Made by a program: the position numbers and the translations under genes. A stretch of DNA of 64,000 nt from Bolinopsis microptera (Eukaryota > Ctenophora > Tentaculata > Lobata > Bolinopsidae), in NCBI RefSeq assembly GCF_026151205.1, contig NC_087078.1, positions 782,175-846,174 of the forward strand, written 5' to 3'. Positions within the stretch are counted from its first letter, which is position 1, and the number at the start of each line of letters is the position of its first letter. The notes under the pieces are model-generated. The model saw only the letters and a program-made list of their open reading frames with translations, ran no database searches and was not told the DNA's origin. Shown here in pieces: positions 35,601 to 43,300 of this stretch.

Positions 35601-36386
35601 TTTAACTACCGTTCACCGAACCTTGACTGCGGCTTTGTTAACTAGGTTTGGCCGGTAGAGGGTCCGTAGTAGTCCCATTACCTTGGTATTACTGTACAAC
35701 TACTACAGAATGTGTTGATTGTTCAAACTGAGCTAGAGTTGATATGTCTTACCCTATCAGGACAGTGATAAGGTATCACGTGACAAATCAACAGACAAAC
35801 ATACAGACACACAGTATGCAGACAATAATGACAGCAATAAGTTATCCTTGCCGGAGAACTACGTTATGTCTCAACATGCCGCCAATCAACATGTTTTCAA
35901 CAGTCAACAAGTTGAACATTATCAGCCTAGTTTGAACGAGCCGATCATACACCCTCAGCCGTTTCCTCAGAATTATCTAAACTCCCAAAGTTCTGTCCCA
36001 GATTATCAACATCCTGGCACATATGATCAACAGGCTATGTTCCCACTTCCAGCCAACCAGAACAACATGAATAACATCGGCCCTCAAAATCACAATTTCC
36101 AACTTGGTTAAACTCAGACAGAGACAATACAGATTACAGATACTGATTTTACGCAGTTTAACTTGAAGATGGTAGTGATGTAATGACGAAGTTGACTGAC
36201 TGACTGACTGACTGACTGACTGACTGACAAACATTTTCACGTGTCATGTCTGCTTGGTTCGGTTTGCTTTACAAACTTTTCCTCCAGAAAGTCCTGCAGC
36301 AAAAGAGTAGAGCAGAGTTAGAGAAAGAAGCGATTGAAGCATGCTCCCTAGCAAACAAAGAGAACTGCCTCATGTGCAGTGGATAA
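8681..36386 (+). CDS. RRM1: Ribonucleoside-diphosphate reductase large subunit (class I RNR, R1)
   Basis: The catalytic subunit that reduces NDPs to dNDPs in the cytosol together with the radical-generating small subunit. Exons: 8681-8699, 10477-10565, 10696-10863, 11607-11746, 11909-12021, 18760-18880, then either 19380-19599 or 19666-19754 + 20081-20217, then 20393-20539, 20664-20931, 21419-21540, 27171-27275, 27652-27805, 27924-28020, 28288-28423, 28636-28733, 33143-33234, 33506-33601, 35213-35352, 36288-36386. The second option gives 810 codons with stop, close to the 792 residues of human R1. The ATP-cone begins MFVFKRDGR. Catalytic residues are present: QLASCFLL (C218), KCSNLCTEIVEY (N427, C429, E431) and EIAVCNLAS (C444). 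The tail ends CLMCSG with the redox CxxC. Introns hold two antisense LDLa genes and several minisatellites that copy exon borders. Confidence 0.95.
8702..10264. other. RRM1 intron 1 / alternative promoter region
   Basis: About 1.5 kb without a convincing coding sequence. Its last 400 bases contain palindromic CCTGCCCGGGCAGG, a CRE, an E-box and an inverted CCAAT box, described separately. Confidence 0.5.
9885..10045 (+). promoter_or_regulatory. Candidate promoter for the second RRM1 first exon
   Basis: Two CTGCCCGGGCA palindromes (about 9890 and 9911), a perfect CRE TGACGTCA (9931-9938), E-boxes CACGTG (9951-9956 and about 10010) and an inverted CCAAT box (GATTGG, about 10034) lie 200-380 bases upstream of the ATG at 10265. 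The site cluster is seen directly. Promoter function is inferred. Confidence 0.4.
10265..10325 (+). CDS. RRM1: Possible alternative first exon of RRM1
   Basis: An open frame from ATG 10265 reads [20 protein letters not shown] and ends in phase 1 before GTATGT. Spliced to 10477 it gives ...MFCNKRDGRKEI, so it could supply an alternative R1 N-terminus 14 residues longer (or start at the inner ATG 10307). The MF..KR|D match to the exon at 8681-8699 suggests duplication or a real alternative start. Confidence 0.45.
10789..11412 (+). repeat. 79-bp tandem array copying the 3' end of RRM1 exon 3 with its donor
   Basis: About eight copies of a 76-79-bp unit. The first copy is the real exon end (GCTACTGAACATCC ... 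GAAACTAAGAAG) with its donor GTAAGC. The later copies repeat the last ~75 exon bases and the donor inside the intron. Two copies have TACGTCCTCGC in place of TACGCGGTGCTCGC. The last copy carries a different donor (GTCAGT). Use of any but the first donor brings the stop codon in GTAAGCTACTGA into frame. Confidence 0.95.
12480..12663 (-). repeat. 27-bp coding minisatellite at the C-terminus of the LDLa receptor
   Basis: Tandem units encode VVQETADEQ at the extreme cytoplasmic tail of the gene at 12512-16285. The stop codon (TGA, 12512) lies inside a repeat copy. Degenerate copies of the same unit continue past it for about 30 bases, so the end of the protein is set by mutations within the array. 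Confidence 0.92.
12512..16285 (-). CDS. LDLa-repeat 7TM receptor (GRL101/relaxin-receptor-like class), large Cys-rich ectodomain
   Basis: Two exons, 16219-16285 and 12512-15909, give 1154 residues. The first exon is a signal peptide ([20 protein letters not shown]) of 67 nt ending in phase 1. The CTAG acceptor before 15909 restores frame. The ectodomain (to about residue 660) holds several LDLa modules with the Ca-binding CDxxxDCxDGSDE pattern ([34 protein letters not shown]) among other Cys-rich segments. I see no leucine-rich repeats. The 7TM region (about 665-1025) has [11 protein letters not shown] in TM2, TDFACWVPF in TM6 and [11 protein letters not shown] in TM7, as in leucine-rich-repeat GPCRs. 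An unusually long acidic extracellular loop precedes TM5. The tail ends in VVQETADEQ repeats. The gene lies antisense in RRM1 intron 12022-18759. A paralog is at 21898-25047. The ligand is unknown. Confidence 0.85.
16018..16165. repeat. Dispersed repeat, family also at 37165-37270 and 37940-38160
   Basis: Shares GCACTACT...GGGCCGCGCCGC, CAAATAATTCTCCTCG and GCGAAGGATTGACATCG with copies near 37940-38160. An inverted relative (GACGATGTCAATTCTTCGCAG) is near 37170. It looks like a non-autonomous interspersed element. No coding capacity is seen. Confidence 0.6.
17606..18094 (-). CDS. Hypothetical terminal exon, unrecognised protein (162 codons)
   Basis: An open frame directly after an acceptor-like TATATTTCAG (on the minus strand), closing at TAA 17606. 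The product contains [18 protein letters not shown] and a C-terminal helix-like [20 protein letters not shown] do not recognise the family. It lies in the large RRM1 intron upstream (in its own direction) of the LDLa receptor gene. No upstream exon could be assigned, so it may be the last exon of an unseen antisense gene or a decayed copy. Confidence 0.35.
   Translation of the reverse strand: MIQMKLHMRTQFVQSHPKSWIVDKLTYNKSMRSTDNSDYHVAVIMETINAAVIKKLATSLSQIIVRYNNLGNRISFFNGNLSSSAEFSVVIVLHRLWGYPAFNPNGDEDIKSLYSFISRARVYCSVVLFRDPQHGAGKTLQDLKHMTDLLEKLSGQVQILKY
19380..19599 (+). CDS. RRM1: RRM1 alternative exon 7A (C218 and allosteric specificity loops, variant form)
   Basis: A 220-nt exon after CCTTTTCAG, ending GGCAAG|GTTTGA. 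It encodes (S)[17 protein letters not shown] ... VDQGGK. It is an alternative to 19666-20217: same entry phase (after AG) and same exit phase (0). By eye about 60% of residues match the other version. It keeps C218, the D-S at the specificity site, IRA and [10 protein letters not shown]. It lacks the N of GGNK, shortening loop 2 by one residue, and is one residue shorter before the D-S. It changes SKSAGG to AAHAGG and SSNG to TSSG. No stop or frameshift is present. Confidence 0.8.
19666..20217 (+). CDS. RRM1: RRM1 standard version of the same segment (exons 7B and 8B)
   Basis: Exon 19666-19754 ([19 protein letters not shown]...SAGG) and exon 20081-20217 ([17 protein letters not shown] ... VDQGGNK), 226 nt together. 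The sequence is close to other animal R1 proteins and is probably the default form. The entry is at phase 2 and the exit at phase 0, as for exon 7A. Only 66 bases separate the 7A donor from the 7B acceptor. Confidence 0.92.
19965..20130 (+). repeat. Duplicated acceptor and exon start of RRM1 exon 8B
   Basis: The block ...CTCAG|GGATTGGTGTGAACG through GAGCTAA occurs at about 19968-20025 and again at 20062-20117, where it begins the real exon. The spacer holds one copy of the CAATCAGAGAGCTGTATTCT element found six times in the LDLa gene intron at 23306-23556. Confidence 0.85.
20907..21304 (+). repeat. 44-bp tandem array copying the 3' end of RRM1 exon 10 with its donor
   Basis: Nine near-identical copies of AAATGTAGCAACCTCTGCAC|AG|GTTGGTATTTATTAGCAC. 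The first copy is the real exon end, which encodes KCSNLCT with catalytic C429. Every other copy repeats this active-site codon block and the GTTGGT donor inside the intron. Confidence 0.96.
21898..25047 (-). CDS. Secreted LDLa-rich paralog of the 7TM receptor, without a 7TM domain
   Basis: Three exons: 24981-25047 (signal peptide, [20 protein letters not shown]), 23586-24240 and 21898-23296, in total 706 residues in a closed frame. The first exon is 67 nt and ends in phase 1, as in the paralog at 12512-16285. It first has a Cys-rich segment (GRCGKWHPL...[15 protein letters not shown]) not seen in the paralog. Then come the shared [20 protein letters not shown] segment and LDLa modules ([33 protein letters not shown]). 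After the last module a basic tail ([16 protein letters not shown]) leads to a stop where the paralog enters TM1. No 7TM exon is visible before RRM1 exon 11. It could be a soluble decoy receptor or a truncated relic. It lies antisense in RRM1 intron 21541-27170. Confidence 0.75.
23306..23556 (-). repeat. Six 41-bp repeats filling an intron of the LDLa paralog
   Basis: Six copies of AGCCAATCAGAGAGCTGTAT plus TCTAGTCACGTGATACAAAC, at a 41-bp period, make up most of the 289-bp intron 23297-23585. Copies differ at CACGTG/CACTTG. One more copy is near 20034 in RRM1. Confidence 0.95.
24565..24790. repeat. C-tract repeat array in intron 1 of the LDLa paralog
   Basis: Four copies of ACGTGTCTAGCTTCAAATAA plus AAGAAGCAACAAATATAACG, separated by runs of C of variable length. 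Confidence 0.88.
25100..26900. other. Intron sequence with an 18-bp palindrome, no gene seen
   Basis: Part of RRM1 intron 21541-27170. GAAAAATCGCGATTTTTC (25253-25270) is a perfect palindrome. A GC-richer block (25430-25580) next to a G tract (about 25663-25677) may be an old insertion. The remainder is AT-rich with nothing I can name. Confidence 0.45.
27050..27178 (+). repeat. TATAATG repeats with copied acceptor at RRM1 exon 12
   Basis: GTATAATGTATAATG repeats carry three upstream copies of TAGGTTGTG/TAGGTGGTG, the acceptor TAG plus the first bases (GTGGTG) of the exon starting at 27171. Only the last continues into coding sequence. Confidence 0.75.
28021..28192 (+). repeat. TTATATAAC 9-bp array directly after the exon 14 donor
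   Basis: About 17 copies of TTATATAAC begin 7-8 bases after the donor GTCAGT of RRM1 exon 14. They are followed by a C tract at about 28243-28260. Confidence 0.92.
28411..28510 (+). repeat. Duplicated donor region of RRM1 exon 15
   Basis: TTCCAGGTTTACTAGTTACC and the following ~25 bases occur at about 28418 and again at about 28460. The first holds the real donor (CAG|GTTTAC). The second repeats the last exon bases and the donor. Confidence 0.8.
28905..33142 (+). repeat. ~4.2-kb, 31-bp satellite ending at the RRM1 exon 17 acceptor
   Basis: About 137 head-to-tail units built from GAAGGTAGTTAATATGCAAT and GTTTCAGGATA. The final unit is the real acceptor and exon start: GTTTCAG|GATAGAAGGTATCC. 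Every unit therefore carries an acceptor (TTTCAG) followed by the first eight bases of exon 17 and a GT donor-like site (GAAG|GTAGTT or GAAG|GTAATT). Variants: GTAGTT/GTAATT, TTTCAG/ATTCAG, GATAGAAG/GATATAAG, and a late GATATAGAAG set near 32230-33115. Confidence 0.97.
33235..33400 (+). repeat. TATACATTA array and a copy of the exon 17 donor end
   Basis: A run of TATACATTA-type units follows the donor of RRM1 exon 17. At 33368-33395 the exon end TATCGACATGGCTGCTGATA|GAG|GT is repeated with a new donor (GTAACT). Confidence 0.88.
33661..33790. mobile_element. Short TIR (MITE-like) element with internal GATCTAATTTCTCGTTC repeats
   Basis: Ends are inverted: TCACCAAGATGTAAAT at 33661 and ATTTACATCTTGGTGA at the right end. 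The middle is four copies of TTCGATCTAATTTCTCG. It lies in the RRM1 intron 33602-35212. No coding capacity. Confidence 0.75.
33890..35240 (+). repeat. Twenty-copy array of the RRM1 exon 19 acceptor and exon start
   Basis: Each ~65-75-bp unit holds CAG|GATTGAAGACTGGAATGT plus ACTACTTGAGG, the acceptor and first 29 bases of exon 19 ([10 protein letters not shown]), then TATACACTATACATTA-type spacer of variable length. Twenty copies occur, and only the last (35213) continues into the full exon. Copy 1 has a different upstream context (AATTTCCACAG) and may be the ancestral acceptor. The block stays open over several units, giving artificial-looking reading frames. Confidence 0.96.
35502..35709. 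mobile_element. 208-bp element with ~42-bp terminal inverted repeats
   Basis: The left end TCTGTAGTAGTTGTACAATA (35502 on) matches the reverse complement of the right end (to 35709) over about 42 bases with few mismatches. It is a typical non-autonomous DNA-transposon layout. No clear target duplication was found. Confidence 0.75.
35761..36111 (+). CDS. RRM1: Possible alternative last exon of RRM1 (Q/N/P-rich tail)
   Basis: After the acceptor CCCTATCAG an open frame of 116 codons plus TAA starts in phase 0, the phase in which exon 19 ends. It encodes a polar, Gln/Asn/Pro/His-rich tail ([16 protein letters not shown]..., [19 protein letters not shown]). If used it would replace the normal last exon (36288-36386), so the product would lack the CxxC tail that re-reduces the active site. 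It could instead be a fragment of another gene or chance. Confidence 0.35.
   Translation, partial: DSDKVSRDKSTDKHTDTQYADNNDSNKLSLPENYVMSQHAANQHVFNSQQVEHYQPSLNEPIIHPQPFPQNYLNSQSSVPDYQHPGTYDQQAMFPLPANQNNMNNIGPQNHNFQLG
36190..36228. repeat. (GACT)n microsatellite
   Basis: About eight uninterrupted GACT units upstream of the last RRM1 exon. Confidence 0.9.
36288..36386 (+). CDS. RRM1: RRM1 standard last exon with redox-active CxxC tail
   Basis: After CCTCCAG the frame reads [20 protein letters not shown]...NCLMCSG and stops (TAA). The C-terminal CxxC is the swinging thiol pair that passes electrons from thioredoxin or glutaredoxin to the active-site disulfide in class I R1. Confidence 0.92.
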   Translation, partial: KVLQQKSRAELEKEAIEACSLANKENCLMCSG

Positions 36387-36616
36387 TGATTATGTAATTA
36401 ATCAATTAGCTAATTGAGCAGTGACCAAGAGAGACTGATTTTTAACATTTTTACGTACAACGTAGTGTTACAGCCAATATTTATAGATCTTTTTATGTTT
36501 ATTTAGAATTTTGCTTGCATGGATCTTTTTAAATTGTTTTCAAATTTCAATATTTATTTGATATTTCTACATTCGATTTGTATTTCCCTCTATTACATCT
36601 CCAATATACTAATTTC

Positions 36617-36622
36617 AATAAA
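36617..36622 (+). terminator. RRM1 polyadenylation signal AATAAA
   Basis: Canonical AATAAA about 230 bases after the RRM1 stop codon, at a usual distance for an animal 3' UTR. Confidence 0.6.
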
Positions 36623-36699
36623 AATGTGTTACATGTTAATCGACATTCAATCCAACCACAATCATGGTGCAGTGGCACATTTAAAATGATTGAATTTTT

Positions 36700-39120
36700 T
36701 ATGCTGTCAATCGTATTATGTTATTTGAATATCTTTGCTACGGCTTAACTGGTTATCAATTATTATAATTCCTGTTTCAATTAGTCTGGGCACAAATAGA
36801 CGGTGTAAGACAAGGTAAACCAGGGTATTGATTCTTGAAACGCTCCCGGTGGATTTTGAAAGAGATTTGAGGTTGTTTAACGGGTGATACTCGTAAAATA
36901 TCTGTTCCATATATTGGACCGTCGACGAGTCCAACTCGGCGCGCGTCCTGGTAGGTTGTAAACCTACAAGAGGTTGTCACTTCAGACAAGACCGGCTTCA
37001 GATTTGCCATTGATATTGTGGACTTATCCCAAATCCGGCGCGCAGAGTTCAGCCCGGGGTTAATAAAATAATATTTGAATTTCTACAAGGCGCGCGCTTC
37101 GATACATATTATGTTGCATTTCGCGCTTGAAAAATGAAATGTTACCTAACTTGTTAATTGAATTTGACGATGTCAATTCTTCGCAGCTCGGCGAGGCCCA
37201 GTAGCCGATCTAGCGAGAAGCATTATCAATTATTGGATGCGCGGCCCAGTAACGCATCGCGCTAATATTCAACCTAACTTGCTAGTCTATTGCTCGCTAC
37301 CGGCTACTGTCACGTACATTGTATATGCTCGAAAAGAGCACTGAGATTGGCGTGCCGGGTAAAATAAAGTGAAATGAAACGCGCTACTTCAAAAATATTT
37401 AAACGTGCATCATTTGTCATATCAGGTAAAACAATGAACAAGTATGTTTAATGTTGCACGAGGGGACTTTGGTTAGAGCAAGATCCGAAGGACTCCGACT
37501 CTTAACGGGTGATACTCGTAAATGGTAAAATATTTGTTCAAAATATTAGGACCGTCGACGAGTCCAACTCGGTGCGCATCCTGATAGGTTATAAACCTAC
37601 AACTCCGACTCGCGCATTATCAATTATCTTGTCCATTGTTAATGGACTAATATTAACCCGGCGCGCACTTCTTCGTAGCACTTGCCTTCGAAAGAAAGCG
37701 GCTTACTATTATACTGGGCGGCGCTCAGCTTGTCATTCCACCGAATCTTTATGTTTATATAAACATAATAATTAATAATCTGGGGTAACCCCCAGGTAAA
37801 ATAAAGCGGTGCGCGCTGCTTCGAAGAAATTCAGAAGAGTTTCAGTTATATCATCCGTCAAGCATTATTAAGCTTTCTTCGATAGCTATGCGCCAGCCGA
37901 GATAGAGCCATGCACAATAAAAGGGTGGCAAATCCTTTACTTGTAGCGCGATGCACTACTGGGTCGCGCCGCGCATCAAATAATTCTTCTCGCAACCACC
38001 GTATGCAGATCGGCGAGATGTTGTAGCGCAATGCACTACTGGGTCGCGCGCGCGCATCCAATAATGCCTCTCGCAACCAATGCAGATCGGCGAGATGCGA
38101 AGGATTGACATCGTGAATCAAGGCGAGATGCGAAGGATTGACATCGTGAATCAAGGCAAATCCAAAATCCCAAGTCAAGTGTCAAGCGCTCCCACTAAAT
38201 CGCTCGCCCAAATTTTACGAAAATTCTCGTGGAAAGGCCCTGAAGGCATAAAAGTAATCATGAATCACGTTCGGTGTATTTTAGACGCTAATTTCGAATC
38301 ACCCTCACTATGACGTTTTCGGGTGATACTCGTAAAATATTTGTTCCATACATTATATATATTATATTATATATATTCCATATTTGTCATACGTTGTATG
38401 ACCCGCCGCGCGGCTCCCCCTGTATCGTCGAAACTCTATATGCACTATAGTGGAGCGACAGTGGGGGTCACCACGTGATACAAGTGACAGGCTAGTAAAA
38501 CACGAATGTGATTGTATAGGGCTTGGGTTAGGGTTGTGGATAGCTTTGCGGTTGTGGTTGGGATTAAGGTTTATGTAAAACAGTTTTGTTCGGCTGCAAA
38601 ACCATACAAAACAAAGTCAAGGGATAATTTTTGGGCAAGCGAATTATTACTGGGCCGCGCTCAGCCTGTCATTCCGCCTAATCTCTATTCGGATGTGTTT
38701 ACGAACATGTTTATGAACATGATAGCCTGAGGTCCCCAGGTAACAATTACACTGAACCTGACCAGGACCATTGATGATGGGGTATATCATTGACAATTGA
38801 GAACACAGGAAAACGCTGGTCTATTGCTCAACAAACAGTAAAAATTTAAGAAACTAGTTGAAAATAAGAGTAATAATTTATCGGGGAAAATGTCTGAAAA
38901 TGGTGCTTTGAGAGTACGCAATGGGAGTTAATTCCCAATTCCACTGCTGAGGTGTGACCACATATTTTGACATGTGCGCGGCCCAGAAGCGTGCAAGGGC
39001 TGATGAGTCGCGCATCACCACATACTACGAGTCCCTTTTGACGCCGTTCTTTCGTCAAAATATCCGGTCACACCGAGGTGACGAGAAGTTAATCAAAGTA
39101 GCATTTTCAGAGTACACACC
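36700..39120. other. Intergenic region rich in dispersed repeats
   Basis: Lies between the convergent RRM1 and HMGB genes. CGGGTGATACTCGTAAAAT recurs at about 36881, 37506 and 38320. The first two continue into ACCGTCGACGAGTCCAACTC. Two copies of the TAGCGC(A/G)ATGCACTACTGG family lie at 37940-38110, and AAGGATTGACATCGTGAATC is duplicated at 38098-38155. CGCGC-rich blocks stand out from the AT-rich background. No gene is supported. Confidence 0.6.
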
Positions 39121-39180
39121 AGGAGGGTAAGTGGTTGTTTCACTTGACTGCATAATTCAACAATTAAAGGTAAACATAAT

Positions 39181-39318
39181 GGGGTCGTTCACATATTTCA
39201 TAATCCCCCTCCCCCCTTCTTAATCAGTATTACACATAGTTAAAATTACACTAGCGTAATCATTTGGAAACCCCCCCCCCCCCCCCCTCGGCTGATTACG
39301 TAATATGTGAACGTCCCC
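39181..39318. mobile_element. 138-bp MITE-like element with an internal C tract
   Basis: Left end GGGGTCGTTCACATATT and right end AATATGTGAACGTCCCC are inverted repeats. ATAAT flanks both sides within a few bases. The interior carries two C-rich runs, one of 16 or more Cs (about 39271). Confidence 0.75.
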
Positions 39319-39440
39319 TTATAATGGAAAATAATATACATATTTAGTTTTACAAATTGTAAGGTTTTCTGTATACAGTATACCTATCTCCCAAGATTCT
39401 TTTAATTACACTGACTGTCCCACGTAACCCTAACTAGAAA

Positions 39441-39515
39441 AGGAGGTGACGTCACGTGAGGAGGTGACGTCACGTGAGGAGGTGACGTCACGTGGGGATG
39501 TGACGTCACGTGACG
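39441..39515. repeat. Tandem CRE + E-box units (GGTGACGTCACGTGA)
   Basis: Four tandem copies of (G)GTGACGTCACGTG, each an overlapping CRE (TGACGTCA) and E-box (CACGTG). These are perfect sites for bZIP and bHLH-Zip factors. Function is not shown. Confidence 0.85.
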
Positions 39516-39999
39516 GGTGGCACTGACACGTAGTACAAGAAAAATAAATATTTAAAAAATTATATGCAGTATCACTTAGAACATTATGTAATCTGTTGAC
39601 TGTCCAGGAGCTTTCTGCTCACACTCACTGGTTTCAAGATAAACAGCGATTGCGGGCTTGTTTAATGGCTGTTTACTTGAAAACTCAGCTCAAGTCCCTG
39701 GCGAGGAAAATAGCCCGTAACTATGGTAACATGAATATCTTGATACATAAAAACACTGATCAATCAACGCAAGACACCTTGTGATAAACACCCGGAAGCC
39801 CGGCAAGTATTGTTAGTTTTAAATCAAATGTTCTACAACCTTACAAGTCACCTAACAAAAATCAATTTAATTTAGATCCACTCCGCAAGCATTCTCCACT
39901 CCATACAATATATCCATTGTCCAATCAGCATGAGGAATTGCTCATCTGTGAAGATTAGTTCAGCTAGACAAAATCACAAAAACCACGATAAGTAGCAGT

Positions 40000-40085
40000 G
40001 GACACGTGATTAAAAAGTGGACACGTGATTAAAATAGTGGACACGTGATTAAATAGTGGACACGTGATTAAAAAGTGGACATGTA
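40000..40085. repeat. Five copies of GTGGACACGTGATTAAA
   Basis: A 17-19-bp repeat that again contains CACGTG, downstream of the HMGB gene. Confidence 0.85.
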
Positions 40086-40333
40086 ACTCCGGGTCTCAGC
40101 CCCTTCTGGTCACCCTGCTTTAAATCAACATGTGCGATCGAAATTATAGTTATATAATTATGAATATATATGAATATTTATATAGCGACAGTCCGCTTAA
40201 TTGGGTGTTAATTTATGTATTAAACATAATTTATGTAATAAACATATCATTGTTATTATCATTTGGTTAAAAATGTTTTTGTCTCTGAGTATGTATTAAG
40301 TGTGTTAGGAGGAAGGTTTTGTCGGGGGACGTA

Positions 40334-43300
40334 TTATTTTCCGTTCATCATCATCATTTTATTCATTCTGAAGGCTTCCAGTTCCTGCGTGTATCGGACT
40401 TTGTCGTCGTCAGCCATCTTTTGGTAGGGCGCTCTCTCGGCTTCCCCCATCTTCTGCCATCTTTCCCCTGAGATTATACATACTGATTAGTTATTAAGAA
40501 TACTGGTTAGTTTATAATAATGGGAACAATTCAGGTTTTTAAAAGTTAGTAAGCTCGATCCGGAGAAATTTATGGAGAAATGTTCGACATATGGGTGATA
40601 ACATGGAAAATGTCGCCCTCATGGAAACTGGAAAGTGGTAATTAGATAATTAGATAATATCATAATGAATTAAATACAAATAATAATAATTTAACAAACC
40701 GAGTATTTTAGCAACAGCTCCTACTCTCAGCTCGGGGTGATCCTTGGTGATTTCGTGTCTTGTCAGGTTCGAAAAGAACATGAATCCAGTTCTGAAGTGA
40801 TAGCTCAGATCAGATCAGACGCTATTCTCATTTCACACTTATTTCATTCAGACTTTTTAACAAATTTTGGACAGTCATTACTTAATATTGTAATTTTGAT
40901 TTTCATTATCTTAAGAATTTATGGGGCTAAAGTCATAAATCAGCTATCAAATTTAATCATTCAGTAAGGTAATAATATAAATGACAAACCAACATAAAAT
41001 TAAATAATAAACATATTACGACTTTTCCATAGTATGAGCTTAAGTTCATCTGTGCCGTCAGTGTATAAGATATTATGTAGGGGGGGGTGTCATGTCCGTC
41101 TATGTCCGCCTATGTCCTGTCCTTTTTGGATTCTATGAGACAACGGACGTGTTTTTTGGGACATTGGCGGACACGGACGGACATTGGCGGACTCGGACGG
41201 ACATTGGCGGACTCGGACGGACATTGGCGGACCCGGACGGACATTGGCGGACTTGGACGGACATTGGTGGACATTAGCGGACATTGGTGGACATTAGCGG
41301 ACAAACATTTTGAGGACTGAAGAGTACTGAAGAGTACTGAAGAGTACTGAGGAGGATGGCTGAGGAGGATGGCTGAGGAGGATGGCTGAGGAGGATGACT
41401 GAGAGGGAGGAGAAGGATCAGGAAGACCCAGGAGGAGGAGGAGGAGGAGGACCCAGAAGGAGGACCTAGGAGGAGGAGGAGGATAACTGAGGAGGATGAC
41501 TCTTTAAATTATATGATTAAATTATATGATCTTCTCTCGACAAAGAAATCTTAATTATCGTGATGTGGCAATTTCTGGTGTCACAATTGAGAGAAAAACA
41601 GAAGCCCGTTTTTTAGGAGTTATAATAGATGATAAACTAAACTGGTCCCATCATATCTCTGCCATGAAAATGAAAATGTCCAGATACATAGGAGTCATGT
41701 ACAAACTTAAAAAATATCTGCCTCTCGAAGCACGTCTTCAAATTTATCAAAGTTTTTTGCAGTCACACCTTAATTATTGCAGCCTTGTATGGGGTTTTGC
41801 TGCCAAGTCTCATATTGAATCACTTTTTGTAAAACAGAAAATGGGCCTTCGAGCAGTATTAACTGGTTTCGTCAATTACTGGTACAAGGACGGTATCCCC
41901 CCAGCAAGTACCAAGTCTGGCTTTTATTCACATAAAATATTGACAGTACACAGTATCATTGTAAAGAACGCACTCATTTTAATGCATAAATTGAAAAACT
42001 TTCCTAATCTAGTACCATTGTCTCTCAAGAAAACAATTCCCAAAAGCGCACCATTATTTAATACTAACCCGGATTCTATTCTCACTACACAATGGTCAGA
42101 AAAGTATGGTCAACACCCTTACAACAACTTGCAGTATTTTTTAAAGGTCCATTATTAACAATAAACCGATATAATGTTGCAGCAACTTCCCCGCCTAGTC
42201 TATTTAACCTGAACATTTACAAAACTTGTATAAAAACTATGCTCATCGATCAGCAAAATGAAAACATCGAAGACGAATGGCCTAACAACACACAATTTCA
42301 TGTTATTTTGTATAACAGGACTAAGAAAATCAAAGCGTAACATAAACTAAAATGCCGATAATAACCTTGTCTCTACATCTTAGATTATATGCACACACTT
42401 ATGCATCACTCAATAAACGTCGCATATCTCATAAATTACACTGCCAACATTGGACATTTTTTATTATCGCCGCGTATTTCAAATCAAGTTACAAATTCTA
42501 CAAATTTTGAAGTGCTCAGTCTTGCTTTACTTTTTTAATCTTTACCTACTAACCATTGGAAAATAAAACTTTCAGTTATAAACCTTCCTTGCATACTTTA
42601 CCGGTAGAGTCTAAATTGAATAGTTTAAGATTTCCTTTACATTTGATATTTATGCATGTGCCCCACGGGGATGAATTTCTTATTACCATTGATGTTATAT
42701 ATATTTTTTGAGTAAACATTGGCTGGTACCACGGGCCAGTCCCCAACAAAAAAAACTCAGGAGGAGGAGGACTCAGGAGGAGGACTGAGGAGGACTGAGA
42801 AGGAGGAGGACTGAGGAGGATGGCTGAGGAGGATGGCTGAGGAGAATGACTGAGAGGGAGGAGGAGGAGGAAGAGGAGGAAGAGGACTGAGGAGGAGGAG
42901 GAGAAGGACTGAGGAGGAGAAGGAGGACCCAGGAGGAGGAGGACCCAGGAGGAGGAAGACCCAGGAGGAGGACCCAGGAAAAGGCCCCAGGAGGAGGAGG
43001 AGGACTGGGGAGGAGGAGAACTGTTGAGGACTGATGAGGAGGACTGAGGACGAGGAGGAGGAGTAGGAGGACTGAGGAGGGGAGGAGGAAGAGGACTGGG
43101 GAGGATCAGGAAGACCCAGGAGGACCCAGGAGGAGGACCCAGGAGGAGGAGGAGGACTGAGGAGGATGGATGAGGAGGATGGCTGGGGAGGATGGCTGAG
43201 GAGGATGACTGAGGAGGATGACTGAGAGGGAGGAGGAGGAGGACTCAGGAGGAGGACTCAGGAGGAAGAGGAGGAGGAGGACTCAGGAGGAGGACTTAGG

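Noticed and set aside
41090-41320. Overlapping small ORFs in GGACATTGGCGG repeats
   Set aside because: Open in four frames because of a repeat length divisible by three. No protein-like sequence outside the array.
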